DNA of 45,078 nt from an uncultured Clostridia bacterium. Its GTDB lineage: Bacteria; Bacillota; Clostridia; TANB77; CAG-465. This document shows, one piece after another, positions 9,165 through 18,922 of the stretch. The first letter of the stretch is position 1, and the number at the start of each line of letters is the position of its first letter. Location: NCBI GenBank assembly GCA_947630145.1, contig CANRGL010000006.1:1-45078 (forward strand). The letters run 5' to 3'. The notes beneath the pieces are model-generated. The model was not told where the DNA came from, did no database searches, and was given only the letters and a program-made list of their open reading frames with translations. A program made the position numbers and the translations under genes.

Positions 9165-10346
9165 TTATTTATTATCCAAAGCTTCTATGCCTGGTAATTT
9201 TTTACCTTCCATAAGTTCAAGCGAAGCTCCTCCACCAGTTGATACATGAGTCATATTTTCTTCAAGTCCAAACTTTTCAACAGCAGCGACACTATCTCCT
9301 CCACCAATAATAGTTATTGCATTTGATTTTGCCATTGCCTCTGCAATTTTTTTAGTACCATTTGCGAACTCTTCTACTTCAAACATACCCACTGGACCGT
9401 TCCAAACTACAGTAGCAGCATTTTGTATTTTATCTACATACATATCCACTGTTTTAAAACCAATATCAAGTCCCATCATATCATCATTTACATTTTGATC
9501 TTCTGTAAGTATTGCATCATATATTCCAGATGTATCTTTACTTTGTATATGATCGATTGGAAGTAAAAACTCTATATTTTTTTCTTTTGCCTTGTTCATT
9601 ATTTCTTTTGCTACTTCTAATTTATCATCTTCTACTAAAGATTTTCCTATATTATACCCTTGTGCTTTAAGAAAAGTAAATGACATAGCGCCACCAATTA
9701 ACATTGTATCTACTTTGTCTAATAAATTAGTTAAAACAGCAATTTTTGTTGAGACCTTAGATCCACCAATAATTGCTACTAATGGCCTTTTTGGGTCGTT
9801 TATACTATTATCAAAAGCATTTATTTCTTTTTCTATTAAAAATCCACAAACAGATGGTAAATAATGTGTTACACCCTCTGTTGAAGCATGTGCTCTATGT
9901 GCAGTACCAAAAGCATCATTTACAAAAATTTCCGCAAAACTAGCTAGTTTTTTAGAAAATTCAGGATCATTTTTCTCTTCTTCTTCATACATTCTTGTGT
10001 TTTCAAGTAAAACTACGTCTCCATCATTTAAGTTATCTATTATATTTTGTGTTTCATCAGAATATATATCTTTTAAAAGTGGCACATACTTTTCTAAAAA
10101 CTCAGAAAGTTTTTTGGCAACTGGCCTAAGACTTTTATTTTGTCCAGTTTTTCCAATATGTGAACAAAGTATAGTTTTAGCTCCTGCTCCTATTAAATAA
10201 TTAATAGTTTTTAGTGATTCTTTTATTCTTTTATCACTTGTTATAACATTAGGATTATCTTTATCTAATGGAACATTAAAATCACATCTTACTAAAACTT
10301 TTTTCCCACTTACACTAATATCTCTTATTGTTTTTTTATTTAACAT
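9165..10346 (-). CDS. pgk: Phosphoglycerate kinase
   Basis: It transfers the acyl phosphate of 1,3-bisphosphoglycerate to ADP, the first ATP-yielding step of lower glycolysis, in the cytoplasm. At 393 residues it is full length. Motifs: VRCDFNVPLDKD (substrate-binding N-domain), LCSHIGK, NDAFGTAHRAHAS, GGSKVSTKIAVL (hinge/nucleotide), WNGPVGMFE and STGGGASLELMEGK (C-domain nucleotide site). The ATG is preceded by AAAGGAG. It has its own extended -10 promoter. In related Firmicutes it directly follows gapA; here a peptidase gene lies between. Confidence 0.98.
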   Translation of the reverse strand: MLNKKTIRDISVSGKKVLVRCDFNVPLDKDNPNVITSDKRIKESLKTINYLIGAGAKTILCSHIGKTGQNKSLRPVAKKLSEFLEKYVPLLKDIYSDETQNIIDNLNDGDVVLLENTRMYEEEEKNDPEFSKKLASFAEIFVNDAFGTAHRAHASTEGVTHYLPSVCGFLIEKEINAFDNSINDPKRPLVAIIGGSKVSTKIAVLTNLLDKVDTMLIGGAMSFTFLKAQGYNIGKSLVEDDKLEVAKEIMNKAKEKNIEFLLPIDHIQSKDTSGIYDAILTEDQNVNDDMMGLDIGFKTVDMYVDKIQNAATVVWNGPVGMFEVEEFANGTKKIAEAMAKSNAITIIGGGDSVAAVEKFGLEENMTHVSTGGGASLELMEGKKLPGIEALDNK

Positions 10347-10374
10347 ATTTTCACTCCTTTTACTATTTAAATAT

Positions 10375-10403
10375 ATTTTATCATATTTAAATAATCAATA
10401 CAA
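10375..10403 (-). promoter_or_regulatory. pgk promoter
   Basis: TTGTAT, 17 bp, TAAAAT with TGA immediately before the -10 (extended -10) on the minus strand. Confidence 0.55.
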
Positions 10404-10461
10404 TATTTTACTTTATTTTTTATATTACCTATCATCATAATCGTATAATTTGTTATATTGA

Positions 10462-11085
10462 TTATTTTGCATTTTGTATTATTACATCTCCATCACTAAG
10501 TGTTTTATATTTTATTTTGTTTTTTTCAAGTTCTATTATAACATCATCAATTTTCTTGCTTTCTTCGTGATTAGATTTATAATGAGGTATAAAAACATAA
10601 TCAATTAAATTGAGTCCTTCATATATTATAGTTTTATTATTATATGGATTAATAGTTTCATCTACTAAATCTAAACATTTTAATGTTGGTGATAATACAC
10701 AACTTCCTGCACTATATCCTATATATAAATATCCTTCTTTTTTAGATATTTCTTTTATATATTCATCAAATCCACTTAATTTCATAGCTTGTCTTAATAC
10801 AAAAACATTTCCACCAATAACACAAAATGTATGATAATCTTTTAATAATTTTTTTAAATTTTCTTTCCTATTAAAATATTCTTTAAGAGATACTACTTCT
10901 ACTTTAAAGCCTATTTTTTCAAGTAGTTCTATATCTTCTTTAATTTTTTGCTTTTCTACATCATCTTCTTTTTTTGCATCCTTTGCACTTGTTATTAAGA
11001 TAATACGGTTATCATTTTTTTCTATCCACTTTTTTAAAAAGTATATCTTATTTCCAAATTTATATGATGATAAATATAATTTCAT
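10462..11085 (-). CDS. Peptidase E-like serine peptidase (family S51)
   Basis: The protein (207 residues from the chosen start) has the S51/class-I glutamine-amidotransferase-like fold signature. It shows an N-terminal strand MKLYLSSY, CVIGGNVFVLRQ (the GGN motif near residue 90) and YIGYSAGSCV with the nucleophile Ser125. FIPHYKSNHEES follows near the C-terminus. Peptidase E family members cleave Asp-X dipeptides in the cytoplasm. The track start lies 12 codons upstream, but the ATG at 11083-11085 has TAGGAG eight bases before it. The gene lies between gapA and pgk on the same strand. Confidence 0.8.
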   Translation of the reverse strand: MKLYLSSYKFGNKIYFLKKWIEKNDNRIILITSAKDAKKEDDVEKQKIKEDIELLEKIGFKVEVVSLKEYFNRKENLKKLLKDYHTFCVIGGNVFVLRQAMKLSGFDEYIKEISKKEGYLYIGYSAGSCVLSPTLKCLDLVDETINPYNNKTIIYEGLNLIDYVFIPHYKSNHEESKKIDDVIIELEKNKIKYKTLSDGDVIIQNAK

Positions 11086-11181
11086 ATTGCTTTCTCCTAT
11101 ATCTTTTTTACAAATTAACACTAAAACTTGCTAAATTTTAGTAATATATTATATTATAAATATTATTAATTGAAAATTAAT

Positions 11182-11203
11182 GGCTAGCTTAAAAAAGCTA
11201 GCC
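11182..11203 (-). terminator. gapA terminator hairpin
   Basis: A perfect 9-bp stem GGCTAGCTT/AAGCTAGCC with a 4-nt loop starts eight bases after the gapA stop. The following U-tract is weak (ATTAATTTTC), so read-through is likely. Confidence 0.6.
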
Positions 11204-11210
11204 TAAAATA

Positions 11211-12276
<1,066 letters not shown>

Positions 12277-12339
12277 TAGTTTTTTTTAATGTTTATATAA
12301 TTTTCATCGCAAATTTTGATAAAGAAGCTAAATAGTTTA

Positions 12340-13809
12340 CTAAAAACAACATATATGTGCTGTATCATTAATAAAAATAATTTGCTCAGCTAAATTAGGT
12401 TCATCCCAATCTTTATCTTTAAAATAATTACTAATATTTGTATCACAATCTTTCTCATCTATCTTATTAAATTTTCTACTAGATAATACTTTTATACTAT
12501 ATATATCACTCCAATATCCATAATATATTGGATTTGTATATGTACTAGATAAAAGATCATATACTTTCCAATAACTATAATTTATACTTTTATCTTCATA
12601 AAAACATATATTGTTTATTTTTGTATTATTTTGATTTTCATAATTTTTAATATAATCTACTATATTATTTACAGCTTCTATATTTTGCTTAGTTGAATAA
12701 ATATTTTTGTATTGCAATATAACGACAATACAAATATTAAATATCAATATTAATGAAACAATTATTATATTTAAATTATATCTATTATTGTACTTAATAT
12801 TATTTTCTCTTATACTAATTAGATATATTTCAAGAATAGAATAAACTACTACAAAACTAAAAAACATCCTTGGTGTGAGCGTAACAGAATTATTAAACAA
12901 AAATATACTAAAAGAAATTATAGCTAAAATTAGTATATATATTATATTTAATAAATAATTTTTAAAGTTATTATTGTATAAAATTTTAATGTTTATAAAA
13001 AGTTCAATAAAAAATATCACAAGGCTCACCATATATATAAATATACAAGTAAATGAAAAAAACTTATCTACATTTCCAAATATTGAGTTAAATAACCTAG
13101 GATCAAGATGTGGTAAAAATTTATTACATATTGTACATATTATATAATTTATTCCTTGTACAAATAGATATATAAACATTATACTTACTACTTTTTTTAA
13201 TACATCTTTTATTTTAGCATCTTTATTTTTAATTAGATAAATGCATAAAGAAAATGGTACAAAAAATGCCGTTACTCCTTGATAACAAAAACTTGATATT
13301 AACAATAATATTATTATCAATATATATTTAAATTTTAGTTTTTTATATAGTAATAATGTAGAAATTATTGTAAGTAAAAATCCAAATATTATTATATAGT
13401 TTTCTATAAATAACATGTATTCACACATAGATACATTAATACATATAGTAAGTGTCAGAATCATTAAAAATATTTTCTGTTTAAAATTTTTATTTTTTAA
13501 ATTTGATAAAACTTGATTATATATTAAAAATCCAGATATTGAAAGAAAAATTATACTTATAAACAGATTAATTCTATATGCTATTATATAATCAGAAATA
13601 CTGTCTATATTAATATTAAATAATTTTAAAATATAAAAATATAATGCTTGTACTGGTCTAGATTCAATTAATTTTAAATTAATCATATATTCATTGCTAT
13701 TATCAATTATTCTATATGCATCACTTACTAAATGAAACTTAAAAAATAAAATATATGATAATAATATAGCTAAAAATATAATTAAAAATGTATAAATTTT
13801 CTTTTTCAT
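12340..13809 (-). CDS. Polytopic membrane protein, GtrII/GT-C-like
   Basis: This 489-residue protein has about ten predicted membrane helices and a soluble C-terminal domain. The first outer loop carries an acidic motif (HLVSDAYRI) and a SRPVQALYFY segment, as in GtrII-type and other GT-C glycosyltransferases that use polyprenyl-linked sugars outside the membrane. The assignment rests on topology plus these short motifs. ATG has TAGGAG upstream; the promoter is strong (TTGACA/TATAAT). It is divergent from another GT-C-like gene at 14026. Its role is probably in a surface glycan or protein glycosylation; substrate unknown. Confidence 0.6.
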   Translation of the reverse strand: MKKKIYTFLIIFLAILLSYILFFKFHLVSDAYRIIDNSNEYMINLKLIESRPVQALYFYILKLFNINIDSISDYIIAYRINLFISIIFLSISGFLIYNQVLSNLKNKNFKQKIFLMILTLTICINVSMCEYMLFIENYIIIFGFLLTIISTLLLYKKLKFKYILIIILLLISSFCYQGVTAFFVPFSLCIYLIKNKDAKIKDVLKKVVSIMFIYLFVQGINYIICTICNKFLPHLDPRLFNSIFGNVDKFFSFTCIFIYMVSLVIFFIELFINIKILYNNNFKNYLLNIIYILILAIISFSIFLFNNSVTLTPRMFFSFVVVYSILEIYLISIRENNIKYNNRYNLNIIIVSLILIFNICIVVILQYKNIYSTKQNIEAVNNIVDYIKNYENQNNTKINNICFYEDKSINYSYWKVYDLLSSTYTNPIYYGYWSDIYSIKVLSSRKFNKIDEKDCDTNISNYFKDKDWDEPNLAEQIIFINDTAHICCF

Positions 13810-13845
13810 ATATTACTCCTATATATACTTGATTTTAATATAAAA

Positions 13846-13875
13846 ATTATATATTAAATATATTTAATTTGTCAA
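13846..13875 (-). promoter_or_regulatory. Promoter of the GtrII-like gene
   Basis: TTGACA, 18 bp, TATAAT on the minus strand, in the divergent intergenic region. Confidence 0.65.
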
Positions 13876-13881
13876 CTTGTG

Positions 13882-13910
13882 TTGAAAAAAAGATATTTTA
13901 AATATATAAT
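13882..13910 (+). promoter_or_regulatory. Promoter of the plus-strand GT-C-like gene
   Basis: TTGAAA, 17 bp, TATAAT on the plus strand, followed by GAGG and ATGATG at 13926-13931. Confidence 0.65.
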
Positions 13911-14025
13911 TTTAAATGAGGTAATATGATGAAAAATTTAAAACGGTAAACTGAAAAGTAATTTATTTATTATAATAATCATCAATATATTTATATTATT
14001 AATTTCTTTAGCATTTAATATTATT

Positions 14026-15633
14026 TTGTACGAAGAAATAGATGATTTTATGATAGAAGATATTTTGGCTGGATATTCTAGTAGTCCTAGCCCTTATACA
14101 ATATACATTAATTACATACTGTCATATATATTAATGTTATTTTTTAAAATTATACCAAGTATTAATTGGTTTGCAATATCTCTTTTATTTTTTGAATTTA
14201 TTTCTTTTAGTGTTATTGGAAAAAATATTCTAAAAGTATTTAATAAAAAAATGGGTATTATAATATATTTAGGTATTTGCATTTTATTTTATATACCTTT
14301 ACAAGTAATGTTATCTTATACATCTGTTGCAGGTATCCTTGTAATTTCTGCTATGACAGAATACATAGCTTTTTTAATAAAAAAAGAAAAAATAACAAAA
14401 AAAAGTGTTCTTTTAATATTATTTTTATTAATAAATTCGTTTATGCTAAGAGCTAATATAATCATTGCATATTTTGGCTTTATGTTAATATTATTAATTT
14501 TATTAATTATTAATAAAAACAAAAATACAAAGATGATATTTATTACTAATATTATATATGCATTTATAATAATTTTACTTTTTAGTTTAAACAGTTATAT
14601 GTATAAAACAAGTACAATATATAGCAATCATACAGAATATAACAAATATCGCTCTATACTTCATGATTTTGTAAAAATAGACCCTGATAAAGATAGTGAT
14701 ATATTAAAAAAGGTAGATTTAAATAAAAATGATATAGACTTGTTTTATAACATATGTAATTCAGATGAAAAAGTGTTTTCTACAAATACGTTAAAGACTC
14801 TCTTAAATCAAAAATTATCTAAAGATTCATATTTTTGTATATTTGATTATAATGTATTAGATACTATTAAATATGTATTCTCACAATGGATTTTCGTATA
14901 TCTTCCTGTTGTTCTAACTCTATTATTACTATTTTTTATTTTAATTTTTAATAGTAAAAAAAATAGGATCACTAATTTTTTAATAGTGCTAATGGTTATA
15001 CTTATGCATATGTTCTTTGTGTCAATTGATAAATCTGTATTTAGAGTAAATATACTATTATACTTATTTGGTATTTTAGCTTTAATATTTATTAATTTTA
15101 ATTATATTTTAAATGATATGCTAAATGCAAAAAAAAGTTATAATATTTTATTTATAATATTATTAATTTTAATAGTTGCATATAATTTTTGTTTTATATT
15201 AGAAAATAGAATTAAAACAAGAGATTCGTTTAAAAAGGTTTATGAAGAATTATTTTCATATACTAGCTTAAATGAAAATAATGTATATATTTCAACTACA
15301 AAAGCATTGCAATATAGATTTTTTAATTTTAATACATTAACTACAAAAGATAAGTATATATTCTCAAATATAAAATGTTTAGGATCTTGGGACTTCTTAG
15401 ATGAAAGATATTTAAATTTTATGGATAAATATAACCTAGACTCTTTATATTTAAGCTTAATAAAAAATGAAAACTTCTATCTTATTTCTGATAATTCTAA
15501 AGGAAGATTAGAAAATGTAGAAAGTATAGTTAATTTTTTAAATAGTCATTATGAAGATAAAAAAATTTATTATGATGAAGTAAAAGACTTTGATAATTTA
15601 ATACAAATATACAAACTATATATTTCAAATTAA
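14026..15633 (+). CDS. GT-C-like polytopic membrane protein, probably frameshifted at its start
   Basis: The frame encodes many membrane helices and an acidic first loop (YEEIDDFMIEDILAG), followed by a short soluble C-terminus, as in GT-C glycosyltransferases. The track start is a TTG without a ribosome binding site. Upstream in the same frame lies a clear first membrane helix (NLFIIIINIFILLISLAF) back to a TAA at 13938-13940. The properly placed start is ATG 13929, preceded by GAGG, which reads MKNLKR and then hits TAA at 13947-13949. Removing one base in CGGTAAA joins the two frames into MKNLKRKLKSN. The gene is therefore either inactivated by a 1-base insertion, phase variable, or affected by an assembly error. 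A downstream hairpin is shared with the next gene. Confidence 0.6.
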   Translation: MYEEIDDFMIEDILAGYSSSPSPYTIYINYILSYILMLFFKIIPSINWFAISLLFFEFISFSVIGKNILKVFNKKMGIIIYLGICILFYIPLQVMLSYTSVAGILVISAMTEYIAFLIKKEKITKKSVLLILFLLINSFMLRANIIIAYFGFMLILLILLIINKNKNTKMIFITNIIYAFIIILLFSLNSYMYKTSTIYSNHTEYNKYRSILHDFVKIDPDKDSDILKKVDLNKNDIDLFYNICNSDEKVFSTNTLKTLLNQKLSKDSYFCIFDYNVLDTIKYVFSQWIFVYLPVVLTLLLLFFILIFNSKKNRITNFLIVLMVILMHMFFVSIDKSVFRVNILLYLFGILALIFINFNYILNDMLNAKKSYNILFIILLILIVAYNFCFILENRIKTRDSFKKVYEELFSYTSLNENNVYISTTKALQYRFFNFNTLTTKDKYIFSNIKCLGSWDFLDERYLNFMDKYNLDSLYLSLIKNENFYLISDNSKGRLENVESIVNFLNSHYEDKKIYYDEVKDFDNLIQIYKLYISN

Positions 15634-15728
15634 GTTGCTATTTTAAAAAAGAAAAAAACAATAAATTTTTATATAATTTCTAATAAGTATCAAAAACTGT
15701 ATAAATAAAAGAGTTCTTAATAGAAAAG

Positions 15729-15759
15729 CAGGTGCTACTCAAAATAAATATAGCACCTG
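15729..15759. terminator. Bidirectional terminator
   Basis: A perfect stem CAGGTGCTA/TAGCACCTG with TTTTT on the plus side and AAAAG (TTTTC on minus) on the other side lies between convergent genes. Confidence 0.85.
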
Positions 15760-15765
15760 TTTTTA

Positions 15766-16791
15766 TTATTCAACTATCATATTAGAATTAAACTTCATAT
15801 CTATGTTTAATTTAGACTCATCTGTTTTCTTATCACCTGGTTTTAAAATGTCTAATTCTTTTACAACAGCTTTATATTTTTTTGTCTCAGCATCAAGTTC
15901 AAATACACTTATGCTTTTAGTTAGATCTTCATCTAAATGTTTTAATTCTGTAGTAAAATATATATCTTCATCTTTAAAAACGTTACTTACTTTTTTTATA
16001 ATTCTAAACATTTCGGCTGTGTGTTGTATATCTTCTCCAACATAAATTATTTTTGGAAGATTATAAAATCCTGCATCGTTTTTGGTAAAGTTTTCAAAGA
16101 AGTCTGAGAAAAGTTGTACTTTTTCAGCAAACATATTTTTCCAATCTTCATTTCTTCTTACAACTTCAAAAACAAAATTTTCTTCATCTGTTCCATTCTT
16201 TAAAGTAACTAAACCACCAGTAGGTTTAAACTTTACATTATATTTTTTAGAGTATAATAGTAAGTTTGGATTAGTACTTTTAAATGCAGCAACTTTTTGC
16301 ATATATGCAATTATTATTTGGTTACCTGCTAATTTTCTTTTTACAGAATATGCTGGTTTAGTATTATCAGTTGGTTGCCATGCAGTAGGTATATTTCTTT
16401 GTTTTAGTATATATGTTGCTATTTTATCCATTGCATAAACTCTATATGAACTTTTTCCAGATGTACTTTGAAAATAATATCTAGAAATTACTTTAGACTT
16501 AGTCAAATCTTCAAGCCATTTTGCAACTCTAGTTTGTTTTTTATCTTCTTCAATATCATCAATTTTTCCTCTTAAATCTAATATTTGAGTACATTGTCTA
16601 GATGTTATAAATCCAAATTCATTAACAACTTCTAAAGCTTTTATATGAGATTCATTTATATATCCCATATCCATTTTAAATACCACCTGATTTATTGATG
16701 CAAATCCCTCTTTACCATCAAATACTTTTACTTCATTTTCTCTTACAGCAAAAGGTGATACGGCAGTCTTTACTTCTTTATCATTTACCAT
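15766..16791 (-). CDS. Replication-relaxation-like winged-helix protein
   Basis: This 341-residue cytoplasmic protein starts with a winged-helix region (HIKALEVVNEFGFITSRQC ... VAKWLEDLTKSKVISRYYF). A domain with FKPTGGLVTL and ENFVFEVVRRNEDWKNMF then leads into a long amphipathic part. This order (wHTH, then KPDG-like strand, then vE.vr..d...f..K) resembles replication-relaxation proteins (Replic_Relax) of Gram-positive conjugative elements. I assign the family from pattern, not from a search. ATG has AAGGAGAG upstream. It lies just downstream of the T4SS-like operon but behind a strong terminator, so it is a separate unit. If it is a relaxosome accessory factor, its relaxase is not in the window. 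Confidence 0.55.
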   Translation of the reverse strand: MVNDKEVKTAVSPFAVRENEVKVFDGKEGFASINQVVFKMDMGYINESHIKALEVVNEFGFITSRQCTQILDLRGKIDDIEEDKKQTRVAKWLEDLTKSKVISRYYFQSTSGKSSYRVYAMDKIATYILKQRNIPTAWQPTDNTKPAYSVKRKLAGNQIIIAYMQKVAAFKSTNPNLLLYSKKYNVKFKPTGGLVTLKNGTDEENFVFEVVRRNEDWKNMFAEKVQLFSDFFENFTKNDAGFYNLPKIIYVGEDIQHTAEMFRIIKKVSNVFKDEDIYFTTELKHLDEDLTKSISVFELDAETKKYKAVVKELDILKPGDKKTDESKLNIDMKFNSNMIVE

Positions 16792-16918
16792 ATTTCATCT
16801 CTCCTTAAATTTAATTTAAAATTTAACATTTAATAGTTATAATTTAATTAAATAAATATAACCAAAACAAGATAAATAAAGTATTAATTTACTTACCCAC
16901 ACATATATTATACAACAA

Positions 16919-16953
16919 AAAAGTTTACTTGGCAATACACCAAATAAACTTTT
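16919..16953 (-). terminator. Terminator of the T4SS-like operon
   Basis: In minus-strand RNA AAAAGTTTAUUUGG pairs with CCAAGUAAACTTTT as a continuous 14-bp stem (one U-G pair) with a 7-nt loop, followed by TTTTTTG. It lies 15 bases after the stop of the last gene. Confidence 0.85.
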
Positions 16954-16967
16954 AATAACATTAAGTA

Positions 16968-18065
16968 TTAATTTATATACATAACCATCCTTGTTCCAAT
17001 ATCTTCAGTTAAATATGAAGGTGACATGCTATTTATATCAATAATAGAAGTTTTTTTAGTATAATCTCCTCCTCGTGTAAGTCTTAACCCTGTATCAGCA
17101 CCTGTTTGTGTCCATTCACTAACATTTCCTAGCATATCATAAATATTATTAAAACAATATTCTTTGTTTGAACCAGTTGGTATCTTATAATTAGCAAAGT
17201 TTCCTTTTTTATAATCATTATTAGCTATATCAATAGCATTTTTGTCATTTTTTAATATCCACCTTGCTGTTGCATCCCATTGACAACCCCATATTATCTC
17301 TGTTGATATATCTTCTCTATCATACATTTCCTTTATTTTTTTATACATATTAAACCATGAATCATTTGAGATATTAGTTTGATTATACTTCGAAACTACT
17401 TTCTTATTTTCATCATCTTTAATATATAACTCTCCTACTTCATATCTACTAATATAAAATCCAGAATTTTTTATAACACTTTGTATCATATTATTAAAAG
17501 ACTTTTGATATAAATCTCCTCTTGAATTTTCTAGAAGCTCATCTAAGTCTCCATATATAGGATCATCTAAGATAATTGGTTCTTTATATTTCTGATCACT
17601 TAACATAGGAGTATATGTCTTAGTTTTTATATTAAAATTATATAATATTCCTTTATAATTTTCTCCATCTTTATACGCAATAGGATATTTATTTTCTTTT
17701 ACCATATTATTTACATCATCTATACTATTAGCAATAGGATTTTCTACAGGTACCCATACAAATTGATTACCTTCTAAATCTTTTAAAACATCATATGATG
17801 TTCCTTTTTTATAATCATGTTTACTATCAGATATAATAAAACCTGTATCTTTTGTACCTCCAACAAAATAAAAGCCATCTGGTATAGGAATAGTAGAATC
17901 AATTTTTTTTGTTTCATTTTGCAAAGCATTTTTATTTAGAATAGTAACAATCCATAAAATTATACAAATTAAGAATACAAAAAATACAATCCAAATTATA
18001 GTTATTAAAGATATTCTTCTTTTTTCTCTTTTTTTAGTTTTATTATTTTTTCTTCTTTCTTCCAT
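16968..18065 (-). CDS. Membrane-anchored FGE/SUMF1-like protein
   Basis: The 365-residue protein has a very basic N-terminus, one membrane helix (residues ~18-43) and an extracellular domain. That domain shows FVWVPVENP, GFYISRYEVGE, DMLGNVSEWTQTG, RGGDY and a closing GTRMVMYI. These are the landmarks of the formylglycine-generating-enzyme/SUMF1 (C-type-lectin-like) fold. In bacteria this fold serves both as enzyme and as a binding or display scaffold; I see no evidence for sulfatase partners. ATG has GGAGG upstream, and the gene starts 18 bases after the S1 gene. As the last gene of the T4SS-like operon it may be a surface adhesin or ligand-binding component. Confidence 0.75.
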   Translation of the reverse strand: MEERRKNNKTKKREKRRISLITIIWIVFFVFLICIILWIVTILNKNALQNETKKIDSTIPIPDGFYFVGGTKDTGFIISDSKHDYKKGTSYDVLKDLEGNQFVWVPVENPIANSIDDVNNMVKENKYPIAYKDGENYKGILYNFNIKTKTYTPMLSDQKYKEPIILDDPIYGDLDELLENSRGDLYQKSFNNMIQSVIKNSGFYISRYEVGELYIKDDENKKVVSKYNQTNISNDSWFNMYKKIKEMYDREDISTEIIWGCQWDATARWILKNDKNAIDIANNDYKKGNFANYKIPTGSNKEYCFNNIYDMLGNVSEWTQTGADTGLRLTRGGDYTKKTSIIDINSMSPSYLTEDIGTRMVMYIN

Positions 18066-18083
18066 ATATCCTCCATAAAATTA

Positions 18084-18893
18084 TTAACCAATAATAATTA
18101 ATTTGACTTTTTTCTTTTCTGGAATTATACGTTTAATACTTACTAGTACTTTTTGACCATATTCTAGTCCGTTTACGTGTTCTGCAAGTCCTACTACATT
18201 AGGTGCTATTTCAACAAATATTCCTGATTTTATTCTATTTCTAATAATACCATCTACAATATCGCCTTCTTTAAATTTTGATATATTATCCTCAAATGTT
18301 CCTAATACCTCTTTATATGAAAGCTCAATTCTACCAGTATCTCTATCAAATTTTTTTACTATAACATCTATCCTTTGACCTATATGAAGTGCATCACCTG
18401 CATTTTTTAATATTATATCTGATATATTCTCAAGTTTAAGTATTCCTGTAACGCCACCTCCAACATCAACAAAAGCAGCATATTCATTAGTACTTACAAC
18501 TACACCTTTTAACTTCATGCCAGGCTTTAAATGCATATACATCCATTTTCTCACTTTTAGTTCTAATATTTTTTTAGAAGCAATTATTTCAATATTGTCA
18601 TCTTCTTTTATTATATCTTTTATACATACATGCAAAACTTTACCTTTTTTATTAATTATATGTTTCTGATCTACTAGTCCATCATCTCCAACTACACTTG
18701 AAGCTTCATCTCTTGGTATTACAGCTTTTATATTATTTCCAATTTTACCAATCATATTTAAACTATCATCAATTTCAGTAACATATATATCAACAACTTG
18801 TTGATCTTTTTTTATTTGTTCTAATTGTTTTATAGAATATTTTCTTTTAGAGGGGGCTCTTTTATGAGCCCCATTTTTTATGTCATTTTCCAT
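18084..18893 (-). CDS. S1-domain RNA-binding protein
   Basis: This 269-residue cytoplasmic protein has two good S1/OB domains. One spans residues ~122-195 (LKPGMKLKGVVVSTNEYAAF ... GQRIDVIVKKFDRDTGRIEL) and one ~205-269 (FKEGDIVDGIIRNRIKSGIF ... GQKVLVSIKRI). A degenerate S1-like region lies at ~30-110. S1 domains bind single-stranded RNA. ATG has TAGGTGAG upstream. It lies inside the T4SS-like operon between the wall enzyme and the SUMF1-like gene. A GC-rich perfect hairpin occupies codons 8-14 (separate entry), which could allow autoregulation. It is not ribosomal protein S1 itself (too short, different context). Confidence 0.85.
   Translation of the reverse strand: MENDIKNGAHKRAPSKRKYSIKQLEQIKKDQQVVDIYVTEIDDSLNMIGKIGNNIKAVIPRDEASSVVGDDGLVDQKHIINKKGKVLHVCIKDIIKEDDNIEIIASKKILELKVRKWMYMHLKPGMKLKGVVVSTNEYAAFVDVGGGVTGILKLENISDIILKNAGDALHIGQRIDVIVKKFDRDTGRIELSYKEVLGTFEDNISKFKEGDIVDGIIRNRIKSGIFVEIAPNVVGLAEHVNGLEYGQKVLVSIKRIIPEKKKVKLIIIG
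18853..18872. promoter_or_regulatory. GC-rich hairpin within the first codons of the S1 gene
   Basis: GGGGCTC/GAGCCCC, a perfect 7-bp stem almost entirely G-C with a 6-nt loop, stands out in this AT-rich sequence. In the sense (minus) RNA it covers codons 8-14 and has no U-tract. On the plus strand it is followed by ATTTTTTA and looks like an antisense terminator. Confidence 0.55.
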
Positions 18894-18922
18894 TTTATTC
18901 TCACCTATTTATATCTGTTTTA

